Origin: Alphaproteobacteria bacterium
GTDB taxonomy: Bacteria; Pseudomonadota; Alphaproteobacteria; Micropepsales; Micropepsaceae
Assembly: GCA_017308375.1 (NCBI GenBank)
Contig: JAFKEW010000068.1
Location: 1-64,000, forward strand
Direction: 5' to 3'
DNA: 64,000 nucleotides
Below, in pieces: positions 1 to 9,862 of the stretch. Made by a program: the position numbers and the translations under genes. Below the pieces are notes generated by a model. That model saw nothing but the letters and a program-made list of their open reading frames with translations. It made no database searches and was not told the DNA's origin. Within the stretch, counting starts at the first letter, position 1. The number at the start of each line of letters is the position of its first letter.

Positions 1-199
1 CCCTTCTCTGCCTGCCTGTTCTATCGAGGGACAGAGGGCACGGGGACGAGCCGGCAAAGCCCGGGGACGGTGGCCAATGGCGTGCAGGGCCGGGTTATCC
101 CGGACCCTGCCGGCCAGACGCACACCGGCAGCACCGGGCTTTCGCCGCGGGATCCGCCACCATGGGGCCCCCGCGCGAGAGCCCGTTCTGTATCGGGAT
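1..199. other. Intergenic stretch downstream of tatC
   Basis: No convincing gene lies between the window edge and the tatC stop codon. The stretch holds a GC-rich hairpin at 84-110, with arms GCAGGGCCGGG and CCCGGACCCTGC, a TTAT loop and a single bulged base. It is not followed by a T-run on the minus strand, so I do not call it an intrinsic terminator. It could still be a 3' end stabiliser for the tat transcript. Confidence 0.4.
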
Positions 200-1012
200 T
201 TATGTGGAAGCGGAGGATGCCGCCGCTGCCGCCCTGGCCCGGTTACGCTCGATCAGCTTCACGCACCAGATGGAAATTTCGTACAGCGCGACCAGCGGCA
301 CCGCGAGGCTCAGCATCGAAATCACATCGGGCGGGGTGAAAAGCGCGGCCAGTGCGAAAATGCCGACGATCGCATAACGCTGCACGCTGCGAAGCTGGGC
401 ACTGGTCACGAGGCCGACGCGCCCCAGCAATGTGATCAGCACCGGCATTTGAAACGTCAACCCGAAGGCTACGATCAAGGTCATCACGAAATCGAGATAT
501 TCGCTGACCTTGGCCTGAAGCTGAATGCCAAGCGTGCCCGCACCGCCCGGCGTTTCGTAACCGACGAAAAAGTGAATCGCGAACGGCAGCATGATGAAGA
601 AAACGAACGACGCCCCCACAATGAACAGAATGGGCGAGGCAATCAGAAACGGCAGGAAGGCGCGGCGCTCCTGTTTGTAGAGGCCGGGCGCCACGAACAG
701 CCAGATCTGCGCGGCAATGATCGGGAATGCGAGGCAAAGGCCCGCAAACATGCCGACCTTCACATAGGTGAAAAAGGTCTCGTACAGCGCGGTATAGATC
801 AGATGATCGTTCGGCTGCCCCTGCAGCGCCGCCGCCAACGGCTGGGTCAGGAAACCATAGATCGGCTTGGCGAAAACAAAGCTGATCAGGAAGCAGACGA
901 TAAACGTGATGATCGACCAGATCAGCCGTTTGCGCAGTTCGATCAGATGATCCATCAACGGCGCGCGCGTTGCATCCATCGCCACTTCGTCATCCGGGGT
1001 GGGCGCAATCAT
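200..1012 (-). CDS. tatC: Sec-independent protein translocase subunit TatC
   Basis: Polytopic inner-membrane core of the Tat system, which recognises twin-arginine signal peptides and exports folded proteins. The 270-residue product has about six hydrophobic segments, and length and pattern fit the family. An N-terminal HLIELRKRL motif (residues 22-30) precedes the first membrane segment, and the family's FVAPGLYKQERR loop is at about 106-117 and includes its conserved glutamate. The start ATG overlaps the tatB stop in an ATGA arrangement, so tatC is translationally coupled as the last gene of tatABC. The C-terminus is alanine-rich and probably not conserved. Confidence 0.97.
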   Translation of the reverse strand: MIAPTPDDEVAMDATRAPLMDHLIELRKRLIWSIITFIVCFLISFVFAKPIYGFLTQPLAAALQGQPNDHLIYTALYETFFTYVKVGMFAGLCLAFPIIAAQIWLFVAPGLYKQERRAFLPFLIASPILFIVGASFVFFIMLPFAIHFFVGYETPGGAGTLGIQLQAKVSEYLDFVMTLIVAFGLTFQMPVLITLLGRVGLVTSAQLRSVQRYAIVGIFALAALFTPPDVISMLSLAVPLVALYEISIWCVKLIERNRARAAAAASSAST

Positions 1013-1455
1013 GGCCGCACCACCGGCGCCGGGTTGCTGTCCACAGGATCGTCATCCGGCGGCGGCGCGTTCTCCGCCGCACCGGCATCGGGTTCATGGA
1101 CATCCATCTGGTTGGCATCCATCTCGCCGGTGCCTTCCGCCATCACTTCGGGATCGTCCAGTTTCGGATCGGGGCTGTTCGCCGGTGCGATGCCATGTTC
1201 CACCGGCCGGTCGAGATCGGAGAGCGGGCGTTCGGCCCGCAGGGCCGCGATCTCCTTGCGCAGTTCGTCCAGTTCCGCCTGCCGCGCCATTTCGTCGAAA
1301 CTTTTGCGGAACTCATTCGCCATGTTGCGGGCCTTGCCCATCCAGCGGCCCATCGTGTGCATCAGGCGCGGCAAATCCTTCGGGCCCACCACCACCAGGG
1401 CCACGATCAGGACGACAAGAATTTCACTCCAGCTCAGATCGAACACGGCAGGCAA
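1009..1455 (-). CDS. tatB: Twin-arginine translocase subunit TatB
   Basis: Single-span membrane protein that forms the substrate receptor with TatC. Of 148 residues, a short periplasmic N-terminus (FDLSWSEIL, including the TatB-type glutamate) is followed by a hydrophobic helix to about residue 24. Then come the hinge GPKDLPRL and an amphipathic, charged helix to about 75. The tail is acidic and proline-rich, probably disordered, and typical of longer alphaproteobacterial TatB. The glutamate in the helix and the long tail separate it from TatA. It lies between tatA (37-bp gap) and tatC (4-bp overlap). Confidence 0.96.
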   Translation of the reverse strand: MPAVFDLSWSEILVVLIVALVVVGPKDLPRLMHTMGRWMGKARNMANEFRKSFDEMARQAELDELRKEIAALRAERPLSDLDRPVEHGIAPANSPDPKLDDPEVMAEGTGEMDANQMDVHEPDAGAAENAPPPDDDPVDSNPAPVVRP

Positions 1456-1492
1456 TCGCCGGTTTGGGGGTGGCGGGCGCGCATCTTATGCG

Positions 1493-1690
1493 TCAATGCC
1501 CGGACGTATCCTTTTCATCGCGCCGGTCCGGCAACGGGCGCGGATCGTCCTCATCGGCCAATCCCTGACGGAAGCTTTTGATGCCCTTGGCCACGTCGCC
1601 CATCAGGTCGGAAATTTTGCCGCGGCCACCGAACAGCAGAACGGCAACACCAGCCAGTATCAGAATGTGCCAGATGCTCAACGCACCCAT
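1493..1690 (-). CDS. tatA: Twin-arginine translocase subunit TatA
   Basis: Small pore-forming Tat subunit, 65 residues. It has a short N-terminal membrane helix (about residues 5-20), the hallmark FG hinge at about 20-21, and an amphipathic helix with the family pattern [17 protein letters not shown]. The acidic, proline-containing tail is dispensable in homologues. It is the first gene of tatABC. The upstream region (1691-1818) separates it from ppx/gppA on the same strand and must hold its promoter, although a hairpin there may also end the upstream transcript. Confidence 0.96.
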   Translation of the reverse strand: MGALSIWHILILAGVAVLLFGGRGKISDLMGDVAKGIKSFRQGLADEDDPRPLPDRRDEKDTSGH

Positions 1691-1766
1691 TGGTACTCTC
1701 CTTCGCCATTCCCGCCCGCAAAGGGCGGTTTAGGCAAATGTTGCGGCCCGCGCCACCACTTAAAGC

Positions 1767-1786
1767 GCTTTCGGCCCTGCGAAAGC
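1767..1786 (-). terminator. Possible weak terminator after ppx/gppA
   Basis: A perfect 7-bp stem (GCTTTCG / CGAAAGC) with a 6-base loop lies 33 bp past the stop of the ppx/gppA gene. On the minus strand it is followed by GCTTTAAG, a poor T-run. It could separate the polyphosphate genes from tatABC. The short T-run keeps confidence low. Confidence 0.35.
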
Positions 1787-1818
1787 AAGAATGGCGGCAT
1801 GTGCCCGGCCAAGCCGCT

Positions 1819-3348
1819 TTACCCTATCAGGATTTCACCCCGGCGGCCGAAACTTTCGGCCAGCGCCCCCAGCCGCTTCTGCACCCCTTCCGCGGCGATG
1901 GTGCGGCGGCTGCCAGGCACCTCCACAATGACCTTGGATGGGGTCAATTTCAGCCGGTACCGTGGCAGTTCCCCAGGTGCGGAGGCCGAAAGGGCAAAGG
2001 CCAGCCGGGCCGCCAGGCCCAGGCGGTGCGCATGCTTTTCGTCCGCCGGCGCCAGAAGGCCTGCCCGCTTCAACTCCCGCGGGAAGTCCTCATCGCCCGA
2101 ATAGCGGTAATAGACTGCCGTGGCGATCAGGGCGCGGTCGCGGTGATCGGCGCCGCCGAACGGGGCGGTCAGCACCTGGTTGAAGGCGCCATAGGCTCGC
2201 TCATCGGGGTGGCGGCGCCAGCCGATATCGGAAAAGAGGAACGCGGCCTGCCGCACCCGCCTGAGACCATCGGTATCGTCCGCAAACAATGGATCGGCCC
2301 ATTGCATCATCTCATCGGCATGGGACGGCGCGCGGGCCTGCCGCCCGTTCATCGCGGCGGCAAATTCGATCAGCGGGTCCTTGCGCCGTTCTTCCGCAGG
2401 CAGGCCCGCATGCAGCAGCCCTTCACGCAAACCATAGGCGGAAACCACCACATCTTTCAGATTGCTCCTGAGCAGCAACCGCTCCAGCACCACGGCGCCA
2501 TAGGGCAACGCCTCGGCGCGGCGGCGCGAAATGATCTTCATCCGCTCCAGTGATTTGCGCGAAAGCTGCGACACCACCTTGCACAGGCGGAGTGCGCGGG
2601 CACGCGGAATGACATAATGGTGCAGCACATGCAGCGGATAGCCGCTTTCTTCCATTTCAAGGCGGGCGAAACTGCGCCAGATACCACCCACCGCATAGAG
2701 CGAGCGATTGGAAAGGTCGCCAAGCTCCACGATATTGCCGAGCCCATTATCCACCAGCTTGCGCGCCTTGGCGGGATCGTTCTTCGACAAATCCATCAAA
2801 CGCAAAGGCCCAAAGGGCAAAGTCTGCGCGGCCCCCGTCTCCCCGCCGCGCACCGTCACCATGTCAAGACTGCCGCCACCCAGATCGGCCACCAGACCAT
2901 CGGCATCGGGCGTACCCGACAGCACGCCTTCCGCGGCAAGACGCGCTTCCTCATGGCCGGAGAGCACACGGATCGGCGTTCCCCAGATGCTTTCGGCCTG
3001 GCGGATGAACTCCGGTCCATTCTGCGCATCGCGCGCCGCCGCCGTGGCAACAGCCTCGCGATGGGAAACCGAAAGGGCATCGGCCATCAGCCGGAAGCGG
3101 GCAAGCGCCTCCAGCGCCAGGGCCATGCCCTCTTCATGCAGGCGGCCGGTGGTCACCATATTGCGGCCGATGGCACAGATGACCTTTTCATTGTGGACGG
3201 TCGCGGGCGCGCGCGAGAACGATTCGTAGATGACAAGCCGCACCGAGTTCGAGCCGATATCGACAATCGCCACCTGATCGGGACGCGAAACCTTGCCGCG
3301 CGGCAATGCCTTCGAAGAAGCCTGGGATACGGTGGAACCGGCTGCCAC
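1819..3348 (-). CDS. ppx: Exopolyphosphatase / guanosine pentaphosphate phosphatase (Ppx/GppA family)
   Basis: Hydrolyses terminal phosphate from polyphosphate and/or pppGpp. The 509-residue product has the ASKHA ATPase fold signatures: VDIGSNSVRLVIYE near residue 29 (phosphate 1 motif) and DLGGGSLDM near residue 155 (phosphate 2 motif). A helical C-terminal domain follows, as in long alphaproteobacterial Ppx. The start is GTG. The gene begins 3 bases after the ppk stop on the same strand, so synthesis and breakdown of polyphosphate are encoded in one unit. Sequence alone cannot decide between Ppx and GppA activity; the ppk linkage favours Ppx. Confidence 0.93.
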   Translation of the reverse strand: MAAGSTVSQASSKALPRGKVSRPDQVAIVDIGSNSVRLVIYESFSRAPATVHNEKVICAIGRNMVTTGRLHEEGMALALEALARFRLMADALSVSHREAVATAAARDAQNGPEFIRQAESIWGTPIRVLSGHEEARLAAEGVLSGTPDADGLVADLGGGSLDMVTVRGGETGAAQTLPFGPLRLMDLSKNDPAKARKLVDNGLGNIVELGDLSNRSLYAVGGIWRSFARLEMEESGYPLHVLHHYVIPRARALRLCKVVSQLSRKSLERMKIISRRRAEALPYGAVVLERLLLRSNLKDVVVSAYGLREGLLHAGLPAEERRKDPLIEFAAAMNGRQARAPSHADEMMQWADPLFADDTDGLRRVRQAAFLFSDIGWRRHPDERAYGAFNQVLTAPFGGADHRDRALIATAVYYRYSGDEDFPRELKRAGLLAPADEKHAHRLGLAARLAFALSASAPGELPRYRLKLTPSKVIVEVPGSRRTIAAEGVQKRLGALAESFGRRGEILIG

Positions 3349-3351
3349 GGA

Positions 3352-5574
3352 TCAGTCGCGCCGGGTCGCGATCGTAACCGAACGCGGCTGGTCGATCTTG
3401 AGGGCGCGGCCACGCCCGGAAAGCGATGGATTGGTCATGAAATAGGTATGGGCGGAAAACCCGTCTGGGCTATCGCTGGCCGGATCGCGCACGTAACTGC
3501 CATCTGCATGCATGTGCCAGCTTTGCGCCTGATCCTTCAGAAGCGCAACCATGATCTGATCCTGAACCTGCTGATGCACGGTCGGATTCTCAATGGGAAC
3601 CAGAGCCTCCACGCGCCGGTCCAGATTGCGCGGCATCCAGTCCGCGGAAGAAATATAAATCCGCGATTTGGGCGACGGCAGGCCGTGCCCCGCACCGAAA
3701 CAGACGATCCGCCCATGTTCCAGGAAGCGGCCGACGATACTCCTGACCCGGATGTTCTCGGAAAGGCCGGGCACACCGGGACGCAGACAGCAGATACCGC
3801 GCACAACCAACTCGATCCGCACCCCTTCGCAGGAAGCCTTGTACAGCCAGTCGATGATCTCGGAATCGACCAGCGAATTCAGCTTGGCCCAGATCGCGGC
3901 CGGGCGGCCGGCACGGGCATGCACAATCTCCTCCGCAATGCGGTGGACCAGATGCCTGCGCAGATTGAGCGGGGAGATCGCGATCTTCTCAAGTCCCGTG
4001 GGTTCGGCATAGCCGGTGATGAAATTGAACAGCTTTGCCGCGTCGCGCCCTAAGGCCGGATCGGCACTGAACAGTGAGAGATCGCTGTAAATCTTGGCCG
4101 TGATGGGATGGTAATTGCCCGTGCCGAAATGCACATAAGTCCGCAGCGTGCGGCCCTCACGGCGCACCACCATGCTGACCTTGGCATGCGTCTTCAGTTC
4201 GATGAAGCCATACACCACCTGAACGCCCGCCCGCTCCAGATCGCGCGCCCATTTGATGTTGGCGGCCTCGTCGAAACGGGCCTTCAGTTCCACGAGAGCC
4301 GTAACCGACTTGCCAGCTTCCGCCGCGCCGATCAACGCCTTGACGATGGGCGAATCTTGCGATGTGCGATAGAGCGTCTGCTTGATCGCAACCACACCGG
4401 GGTCGGCGGCGGCCTGACGCAGGAACTGCACCACCACATCGAAGCTTTCGTAAGGATGATGAACGATGATGTCCTTGGCACGGATAGCGGCAAAGCAATC
4501 GCCGCCATGATCGCGGATGCGTTCCGGGAAGCGGGCGTTGTAGGGCGCGAATTGCAGATCGCGCCGCTCATCCAGAATAAGCTGGGTCAGATCGGAAAGG
4601 CCCAGCATATCCTGAAACTGTAGTTCAGCACCCGAAAGATCGAGTTGATCGGCAATGAAGTCGCGCAAGCCATCCGGCATCGACGTGCTGCATTTCATAT
4701 GAATAACCGAGCCGCGCCGCCGCCGCTTCAGAAGCGATTCGAACAGGAGGACGAGATCCTCCGCCTCCTCCTCGATTTCGATGTCGCTATCGCGCACAAT
4801 CCGGAAAAGGCCCACGCCTTCAATCCGGTGATTGGGGAAAAGCTGATCGAGGAAGAGCCCGATCACCGCTTCCAGCGGCAGGAAGCGTGCGCCTAGATCG
4901 CGATCCGGCAACCGCACGAAACGCTGCAATTGCGACGGGATCGGCAGCAGCGCCGTCACGCCCTTGCCATCTCGCGGGCGCGTCAGCGTCAAGGCCATCG
5001 CAAAGCCGAGATTGGGAATGAAGGGGAAGGGGTGCGCCGGATCGATCGCCAAGGGTGTCAGAACCGGAAAAATCCGGTCGCGAAAATGGTCTTCCAGCGC
5101 AGACCGGTCAACGCTGTCTAGTTCATCAGGCTCAACCACCACAATGCCCGCCGCACGCATTTCGGTGCGCAGGGCCCGCCAGATATTCTGCTGGTCCGCA
5201 ATCAACTGGCCGGCACGCACCTCAATCGCCTCAACCTGCTGGGCCGGCGTCATGCCATCTGCGCTGGGCGTGGTAACACCCGCATGCACCATGCCCTTCA
5301 GTCCGGCAACGCGGACCATATAGAATTCATCGAGGTTGGACGCAGAGATGGAAAGAAAACGCAGCCGCTCCAGCAAGGGGTGGCGCGGGTTTCGTGCCTC
5401 GGCCAGCACCCGTTCGTTGAAGGCAAGCCACGATAACTCCCGATTCATGAACCGGCCGGGGCGGGCCGCGATCGCAGCCAGATCGGGTTGGCCGTCCTGT
5501 TCCGCCGCAATCGCAAGCGCGGGCGCCTTCAGCACCGCCTTGGCTTCTGCAAATTCGATTTTCGGCTCGGCCAT
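3352..5574 (-). CDS. ppk: Polyphosphate kinase 1
   Basis: Makes inorganic polyphosphate from ATP through a phosphohistidine intermediate, usually at the membrane. About 740 residues, the normal size. The N-terminal domain begins with [16 protein letters not shown], and the head domain carries the [14 protein letters not shown] motif. The catalytic region has [21 protein letters not shown] with the active histidines. I prefer the ATG at 5574, because a GGTGAG Shine-Dalgarno sits 6 bases upstream of it; a longer frame to 5616 is open but weaker. Gene order hdaA, ppk, ppx suggests one transcript. Polyphosphate links to stress and cell-cycle arrest in this class. Confidence 0.96.
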   Translation of the reverse strand: MAEPKIEFAEAKAVLKAPALAIAAEQDGQPDLAAIAARPGRFMNRELSWLAFNERVLAEARNPRHPLLERLRFLSISASNLDEFYMVRVAGLKGMVHAGVTTPSADGMTPAQQVEAIEVRAGQLIADQQNIWRALRTEMRAAGIVVVEPDELDSVDRSALEDHFRDRIFPVLTPLAIDPAHPFPFIPNLGFAMALTLTRPRDGKGVTALLPIPSQLQRFVRLPDRDLGARFLPLEAVIGLFLDQLFPNHRIEGVGLFRIVRDSDIEIEEEAEDLVLLFESLLKRRRRGSVIHMKCSTSMPDGLRDFIADQLDLSGAELQFQDMLGLSDLTQLILDERRDLQFAPYNARFPERIRDHGGDCFAAIRAKDIIVHHPYESFDVVVQFLRQAAADPGVVAIKQTLYRTSQDSPIVKALIGAAEAGKSVTALVELKARFDEAANIKWARDLERAGVQVVYGFIELKTHAKVSMVVRREGRTLRTYVHFGTGNYHPITAKIYSDLSLFSADPALGRDAAKLFNFITGYAEPTGLEKIAISPLNLRRHLVHRIAEEIVHARAGRPAAIWAKLNSLVDSEIIDWLYKASCEGVRIELVVRGICCLRPGVPGLSENIRVRSIVGRFLEHGRIVCFGAGHGLPSPKSRIYISSADWMPRNLDRRVEALVPIENPTVHQQVQDQIMVALLKDQAQSWHMHADGSYVRDPASDSPDGFSAHTYFMTNPSLSGRGRALKIDQPRSVTIATRRD

Positions 5575-5649
5575 ATCCATCTCACCAAAGCGGAACAAAA
5601 AAGCCCGCGCTGTCATTATCCCCCGTTATGACCGCGAAGCGCAAAAGCC

Positions 5650-6324
5650 TCATGACGATGCGCCCGCTTCCTCAAGCAACTGCCGGATCAGACCGGTATT
5701 AACCGGGCGCTTTTCAGCCAGCGCCCTGGCGTCCGCCATGGCAACAAACTCCCTTATGGCGCCCGGTGCCCGTTCGAGCGAGGTGACCATCCGCATGACC
5801 ACAGCATCAGGCACCGCCAGTTGACGGTCGGTGAAGAGCTTGCGGGCAAGCGCCGCTAACAGGGCGTCATCGGGCGCCCAGAGCGGAAGGCCAATCAACG
5901 CGGCAAACCGGGAACCGAGGTCGGGCAGCGCAAAGGGCCATTCCGGTGGCGGCGCCCTGCCCGTCAGCAGGAACGGCGTACCCCGTTCAAACAACGCAAA
6001 AAGCGCGCGGTCGCGCCCTTCGCCCGGGGGCGCCCGCTCCACGTCTTCCACCGCCACGGGGCGGGCCGGATCAAGTGCCGCAATCCCGTCCTGATCGAGG
6101 GTGCTGGCCGCAAACACAGCTGCCCCGGCCGCAGCCGCCCAGGCCTGGACCAGATGGCTCTTGCCACAGCCTGAAGGGCCGAACAGGGCTGCGGGCCCAG
6201 GCCAGTCCGGCCAGGAATCGACGAAGCGGACGGCGGCAGCGTTTCCCAACCCGACGATAAAGTCTGCACGGCCCAGCGCCGAACCGGGCTCCCACGGCAG
6301 GGTCAATTGCGAAGGCCGGACCAT
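5650..6324 (-). CDS. hdaA: DnaA-related regulatory ATPase HdaA (Hda homologue)
   Basis: A 224-residue AAA+ protein resembling DnaA domains I-III without the C-terminal DNA-binding domain. In alphaproteobacteria HdaA works with the beta clamp to stimulate DnaA-ATP hydrolysis and prevent over-initiation. Seen here: an N-terminal QLTLPW segment, a clamp-binding-like motif typical of Hda; Walker A GPSGCGKS at about 49-56; and a VEDVER Walker B-like segment. Several Hda proteins have relaxed AAA+ motifs. It lies 6 bases after the PgsA-like gene and before ppk, in a minus-strand run. Confidence 0.88.
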   Translation of the reverse strand: MVRPSQLTLPWEPGSALGRADFIVGLGNAAAVRFVDSWPDWPGPAALFGPSGCGKSHLVQAWAAAAGAAVFAASTLDQDGIAALDPARPVAVEDVERAPPGEGRDRALFALFERGTPFLLTGRAPPPEWPFALPDLGSRFAALIGLPLWAPDDALLAALARKLFTDRQLAVPDAVVMRMVTSLERAPGAIREFVAMADARALAEKRPVNTGLIRQLLEEAGASS

Positions 6325-6330
6325 GGGGGA

Positions 6331-6891
6331 TCACGCCGGGCGGCTGTGGCGCAGAAACAGGGCACGGATCCAGACATGGCCATACGAAAGACCGGAAGCC
6401 AGTGTGAGTATCGCTGTGACAACGGCCGCGCCATAACCCAGCAGTCCCAGATCCACATTCAGCATCAGCGATAGCAACATCAGTGTGACGTAACTGACTT
6501 GCACGAAGGTGCAGGCCTTGCCGAGCGGTTGCGGCTGTATGTCGAGTGGCAGGCCGAAATATTTGGCCACCAGCACAGCGCCGATGATGGCGGCGTCGCG
6601 GGTGACCACCAGAGCCGTAAGCCAAAGGGGGACGATAGAAATCGCGGTGAGCACGACAAACGATATCAGCATCAGCAATTTGTCGGCTGCCGGATCGAGA
6701 TAAACGCCAAAGCGGGTGCGGACATTGAAGCGCTTGGCCAGATAGCCGTCAGCCGCATCGGTCAGGGCTGCAAAAGCAAACACGGCGAACGCAATCGTAA
6801 AACGGCTCTCCAACAGCAGATATGCCGTCAACGGCGCGGCCGCCAGCCTAAGCACGGTAAGCAGATTGGGAATGTGCCGCGCCAGCCGCAT
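6331..6891 (-). CDS. CDP-alcohol phosphatidyltransferase family protein (PgsA-like)
   Basis: Membrane enzyme that transfers a phosphatidyl group from CDP-diacylglycerol to an alcohol. The 186-residue product has several membrane helices. The family signature D-x2-D-G-x2-A-[RK]-x8-G-x3-D-x3-D is present from about residue 46, read as DAADGYLAKRF...GVYLDPAAD. The arginine of the classic AR pair is lysine. Size and the LDPAADKL motif resemble phosphatidylglycerophosphate synthase, but the acceptor cannot be read from sequence and the main PgsA may lie elsewhere. It starts one base after the DUF2066 gene and is co-transcribed with hdaA. Confidence 0.85.
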   Translation of the reverse strand: MRLARHIPNLLTVLRLAAAPLTAYLLLESRFTIAFAVFAFAALTDAADGYLAKRFNVRTRFGVYLDPAADKLLMLISFVVLTAISIVPLWLTALVVTRDAAIIGAVLVAKYFGLPLDIQPQPLGKACTFVQVSYVTLMLLSLMLNVDLGLLGYGAAVVTAILTLASGLSYGHVWIRALFLRHSRPA

Positions 6892-6892
6892 C

Positions 6893-7942
6893 TCACTCCA
6901 CCGGATTGGGCGCGATCAACCATCCATCGCCATGCTGACGCATATCGAGCCCGGCATCGGCCAGTGCCGAACGCAACTGATTGACGGTGCCCACGAAAGC
7001 GATGTTGAGGCGGGCGGCATTGGCGGCGAAGCCGAGCGTATCGACGCCAACAACGCGGGAATTCCCCGTGAGGGTTTTCAAAAACCGTGCCCAGTCGGCA
7101 ACTGAGGAAAACGTCGTATCGGCCGTGATGGTCGAACGCTGGCTGTAGTCCACAGCCGCCAAATCTTTCCAGCCATTGGCGATGGCTGCGGCCGTTGCAT
7201 CGGCCACCGCGGCAAGGGCGGCACTATGCGAACCGGCCGGTATCGGCACCGTGACCGGGCTAGGCAACGGATCGCCTGGCCCCAAACGGCGGAGGAACAC
7301 CTGCGCCTGCCCGGGCGCACCGGATGCAAGCTGTACCAGCACGGCGTCGGAAGCGCGCGACCGCGCCATCACCGGCGCAAGCTCCGCAAGCGACGCATTC
7401 TCCATCGTAACCGTGGAAAGCGCAGCCTCGTCCGCAGGATCAGACGTCGGTGCGACAAGCGGTACGATGCCATTGGCGAAACGGGGATCGCGCCAGACCT
7501 GCGTCCACACCGCGTTGGGCTGATATTTCGGCGCCATCGGCACCACCAGAACGCGGCGGGCCTTGTTGTCCACATAGGGAATGCCATTGCCGCGCAGCAG
7601 GCGGGCAACGGCGGCCTGGCTGAACACATAGGTCACCTTGGCAACGTAGCGCGTCGTCGACCGCCGCTCATCGCTCACCGAATAGGTGCGGATCAGGTGC
7701 TGCAGCCCACGATGATCAAGTTGTGGCTGGCGTGTCCAATCCTCCTGCCGGGTCAAGCGCCGGTAAAGCATGTCCCATGCCTTGGATTGCCCGTTGTTGA
7801 TCGCAATGGTCTGCGCCTCCACCGCGGCTGCGGCACTGGCATCGACCGGAACATCCTTGACGGTGAACACGCTATCGGCCGCATGGGCCGCAAGCGGCAA
7901 GGACAGAACACAAGCAAATAGAGCGAAAAGAAATGCGCGCAT
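6893..7942 (-). CDS. Secreted DUF2066 domain-containing protein
   Basis: 349 residues with a clear signal peptide: hydrophobic core at residues 3-17 and probable cleavage after AHA at about 21. It is predicted to be periplasmic. The mature part matches the DUF2066 pattern found next to purM and hda genes in alphaproteobacteria and gammaproteobacteria. Examples are the early AVEAQTIAINNGQSKAW segment, where the family expects small alternating residues, and the middle VLVVPM strand. Function is unknown. It heads the minus-strand run DUF2066, pgsA-like, hdaA, ppk, ppx and is divergent from purM. No lipobox or catalytic motif is visible. Confidence 0.8.
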   Translation of the reverse strand: MRAFLFALFACVLSLPLAAHAADSVFTVKDVPVDASAAAAVEAQTIAINNGQSKAWDMLYRRLTRQEDWTRQPQLDHRGLQHLIRTYSVSDERRSTTRYVAKVTYVFSQAAVARLLRGNGIPYVDNKARRVLVVPMAPKYQPNAVWTQVWRDPRFANGIVPLVAPTSDPADEAALSTVTMENASLAELAPVMARSRASDAVLVQLASGAPGQAQVFLRRLGPGDPLPSPVTVPIPAGSHSAALAAVADATAAAIANGWKDLAAVDYSQRSTITADTTFSSVADWARFLKTLTGNSRVVGVDTLGFAANAARLNIAFVGTVNQLRSALADAGLDMRQHGDGWLIAPNPVE

Positions 7943-7965
7943 AACGAACCTTTGTTGCCCACGCG

Positions 7966-7971
7966 ATTATA
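7966..7971 (-). promoter_or_regulatory. Candidate -10 element for the DUF2066-hdaA-ppk run
   Basis: A perfect TATAAT is read on the minus strand here, 24 bases upstream of the DUF2066 start codon. At 17 bases spacing the -35 region reads TTTCGC, which is weak. The gap 7943-8177 is shared with purM on the other strand; I see no equally clear promoter for purM. Confidence 0.4.
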
Positions 7972-8177
7972 GGGCGCGCGCCCGTGGCGCGAAAGACATG
8001 GCCGGCCACGACGCCAAAGCATCTCAAGTGCCGTCTACCCACCGGCCATCAAGCCCACTTATCCCATGAATTATGACGGATTGGGGGCCGCACAAGGCCG
8101 AGACCGCCTTTGCGGCCTTGGCGTTTGGCGCTGCCTGCTTTAACGAGGGGGCCGAAAACCCGCGCTCGCGAGCCTCC

Positions 8178-9251
8178 ATGACAACCCCGCGGAAGAACGG
8201 CCTGACCTACCGCGATGCCGGCGTCGACATCGATGCTGGCGAGGCGCTGGTGACCCGCATCAAGCCGGCTGCGCGCGCCACCAAACGGCCGGGGGCCGAT
8301 GCCGATCTGGGTGGCTTTGGCGGGCTGTTCGATCTAAAAGCGGCGGGCTTTTCCGACCCGGTCCTGGTCGCTTCCACCGACGGGGTGGGAACCAAGCTGA
8401 AGATTGCCATCGACACCGGGATTTACACCGGCATCGGACAGGATCTGGTGGCGATGTGCGTCAACGACATCGTGGTGCAAGGTGCGGAGCCCCTCTTCTT
8501 TCTGGACTACTACGCGACGGGAAAGCTGGATGTGGAGGCCGCCGCCACTGTGGTGGAGGGCATTGCACGCGCCTGCCGGGATAGTGGCTGCGCCCTGATC
8601 GGCGGCGAGACGGCGGAAATGCCCGGCCTTTACAACAAAGGCGATTTCGATCTGGCGGGCTTTGCGGTTGGCGCCGTGGAACGCGGTGCCACTCTGCCGC
8701 GCACAACCGAAATGCGCGAAGGCGATGCGGTAATCGGTATTGCCTCTTCCGGCGTACACTCCAATGGCTTCTCATTGGTACGCCGGGTGGTAGAGCAAAC
8801 CGGCCTGCCCTACGACGCGCGCGCGCCCTTTGCGCCAGACCGTCGCCTCGGGGAAGCGCTTCTCACGCCCACGCGCCTTTATGTGAAAAGCGCGCTTTCG
8901 GCCATTCGCCAGGGGGGCATCAAAGGGCTCGCCCACATCACCGGCGGCGGTATCACGGAAAACCTGCCACGGGTGTTGCCTGACGGGCTGGATGCCGAAA
9001 TCGACCTTGGTTCCTGGGTGCCATCGCCGGTGTTTAGCTGGCTCGCCAGCAGTTCGGGAATCGCAGTGCCCGAAATGCTGCGCACCTTCAATTGTGGGAT
9101 TGGGTTGATCGTCATTGCAGAAGCAGAAAAGGCGGATGACGTCATTGCTGCTTTCGCCGCCGCGGGTGAGACCGCGACTGAGATCGGCCGCCTTGTCAGC
9201 GGCGCGGGCAAAGAAGCAACCGTGCGCTACCGCGGCGCATGGGCATCATGA
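8178..9251 (+). CDS. purM: Phosphoribosylformylglycinamidine cyclo-ligase (AIR synthetase)
   Basis: Fifth step of purine synthesis: ATP-dependent closure of FGAM to aminoimidazole ribotide. The 357-residue product carries the PurM signatures [17 protein letters not shown] at the start, [33 protein letters not shown] and [18 protein letters not shown] set the start at 8178 because the family begins just before the LTYxDAGVDI motif. The frame is open for 35 codons further upstream (to 8073), but that extension has no family match. It overlaps purN by 4 bases (ATGA), so the two enzymes are coupled. Confidence 0.96.
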   Translation: MTTPRKNGLTYRDAGVDIDAGEALVTRIKPAARATKRPGADADLGGFGGLFDLKAAGFSDPVLVASTDGVGTKLKIAIDTGIYTGIGQDLVAMCVNDIVVQGAEPLFFLDYYATGKLDVEAAATVVEGIARACRDSGCALIGGETAEMPGLYNKGDFDLAGFAVGAVERGATLPRTTEMREGDAVIGIASSGVHSNGFSLVRRVVEQTGLPYDARAPFAPDRRLGEALLTPTRLYVKSALSAIRQGGIKGLAHITGGGITENLPRVLPDGLDAEIDLGSWVPSPVFSWLASSSGIAVPEMLRTFNCGIGLIVIAEAEKADDVIAAFAAAGETATEIGRLVSGAGKEATVRYRGAWAS

Positions 9252-9862
9252 ACCGCAAGCGTACCGCCGTGCTGATTTCGGGACGGGGCAGCAATTTGTC
9301 CGCGCTGATCGCGGCTGCATCGGCCCCGGAGTTTCCCGCCGAGATCGCTCTAGTGCTTTCCAATCGGGAAGATGCCGCCGGCCTCGCCATCGCCCAAAAG
9401 GCGGGGATTGCCACTTGCGCCATATCGCATCGGAATTTCGACAGCCGTGAAGCCTTCGACCGCGCCATTGACGCAGCATTGCGCGAAGCAAAAATCGATC
9501 TGGTCTGCGAAGCGGGCTTTATGCGCATCCATTCGGATTGGTTTCCCAAGGCTTGGGAAGGCAAGCTACTCAACATCCATCCTTCATTGCTGCCAGCCTT
9601 CAAAGGCATTCACGTGCAGCAACAGGCGATCGATGCGGGCGTGAAGATTTCGGGCTGTACGGTGCATTTCATCGTGCCCGAACTCGATTCCGGGCCGATC
9701 ATCGCGCAGGCTGCTGTGCCCGTATTGCCGAACGATACGGCCGACACGCTGGCAGCGCGCATACTGGTGGAAGAGCACGCACTCTACCCGGCAGCATTAA
9801 GGCTGGTGGCAGAAGGCAAAGTCAGACTGGAAGGTGGCCGCGCGGTATTCGCCGCTGCTTAA
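9248..9862 (+). CDS. purN: Phosphoribosylglycinamide formyltransferase 1
   Basis: Transfers formyl from 10-formyltetrahydrofolate to GAR in purine synthesis. 204 residues from the ATG that overlaps the purM stop; another ATG 9 bases upstream is less likely. Motifs include [12 protein letters not shown] (phosphate binding), [10 protein letters not shown] with the catalytic Asn and His, and LDSGPIIAQ with the catalytic Asp. These three residues are the known active-site triad of GAR transformylase. It ends convergently with an SDR gene, the two stop codons overlapping by 4 bases (9859-9862) with no room for a terminator. Confidence 0.96.
   Translation: MNRKRTAVLISGRGSNLSALIAAASAPEFPAEIALVLSNREDAAGLAIAQKAGIATCAISHRNFDSREAFDRAIDAALREAKIDLVCEAGFMRIHSDWFPKAWEGKLLNIHPSLLPAFKGIHVQQQAIDAGVKISGCTVHFIVPELDSGPIIAQAAVPVLPNDTADTLAARILVEEHALYPAALRLVAEGKVRLEGGRAVFAAA

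Noticed and set aside
84..110. Hairpin downstream of tatC as an intrinsic terminator
   Set aside because: The stem is good but it lacks a T-run on the minus strand, so it is recorded only as part of the intergenic region.
77..2104. Long open frame on the plus strand opposite tatABC and the ppx end
   Set aside because: High GC keeps antisense frames open. The product is Arg/Pro/His-rich, has no domain, and the minus-strand genes are certain.
8073..8177. 35-codon N-terminal extension of PurM
   Set aside because: The family starts near the [10 protein letters not shown] motif. The extra segment has no match and looks like upstream DNA that happens to be open.
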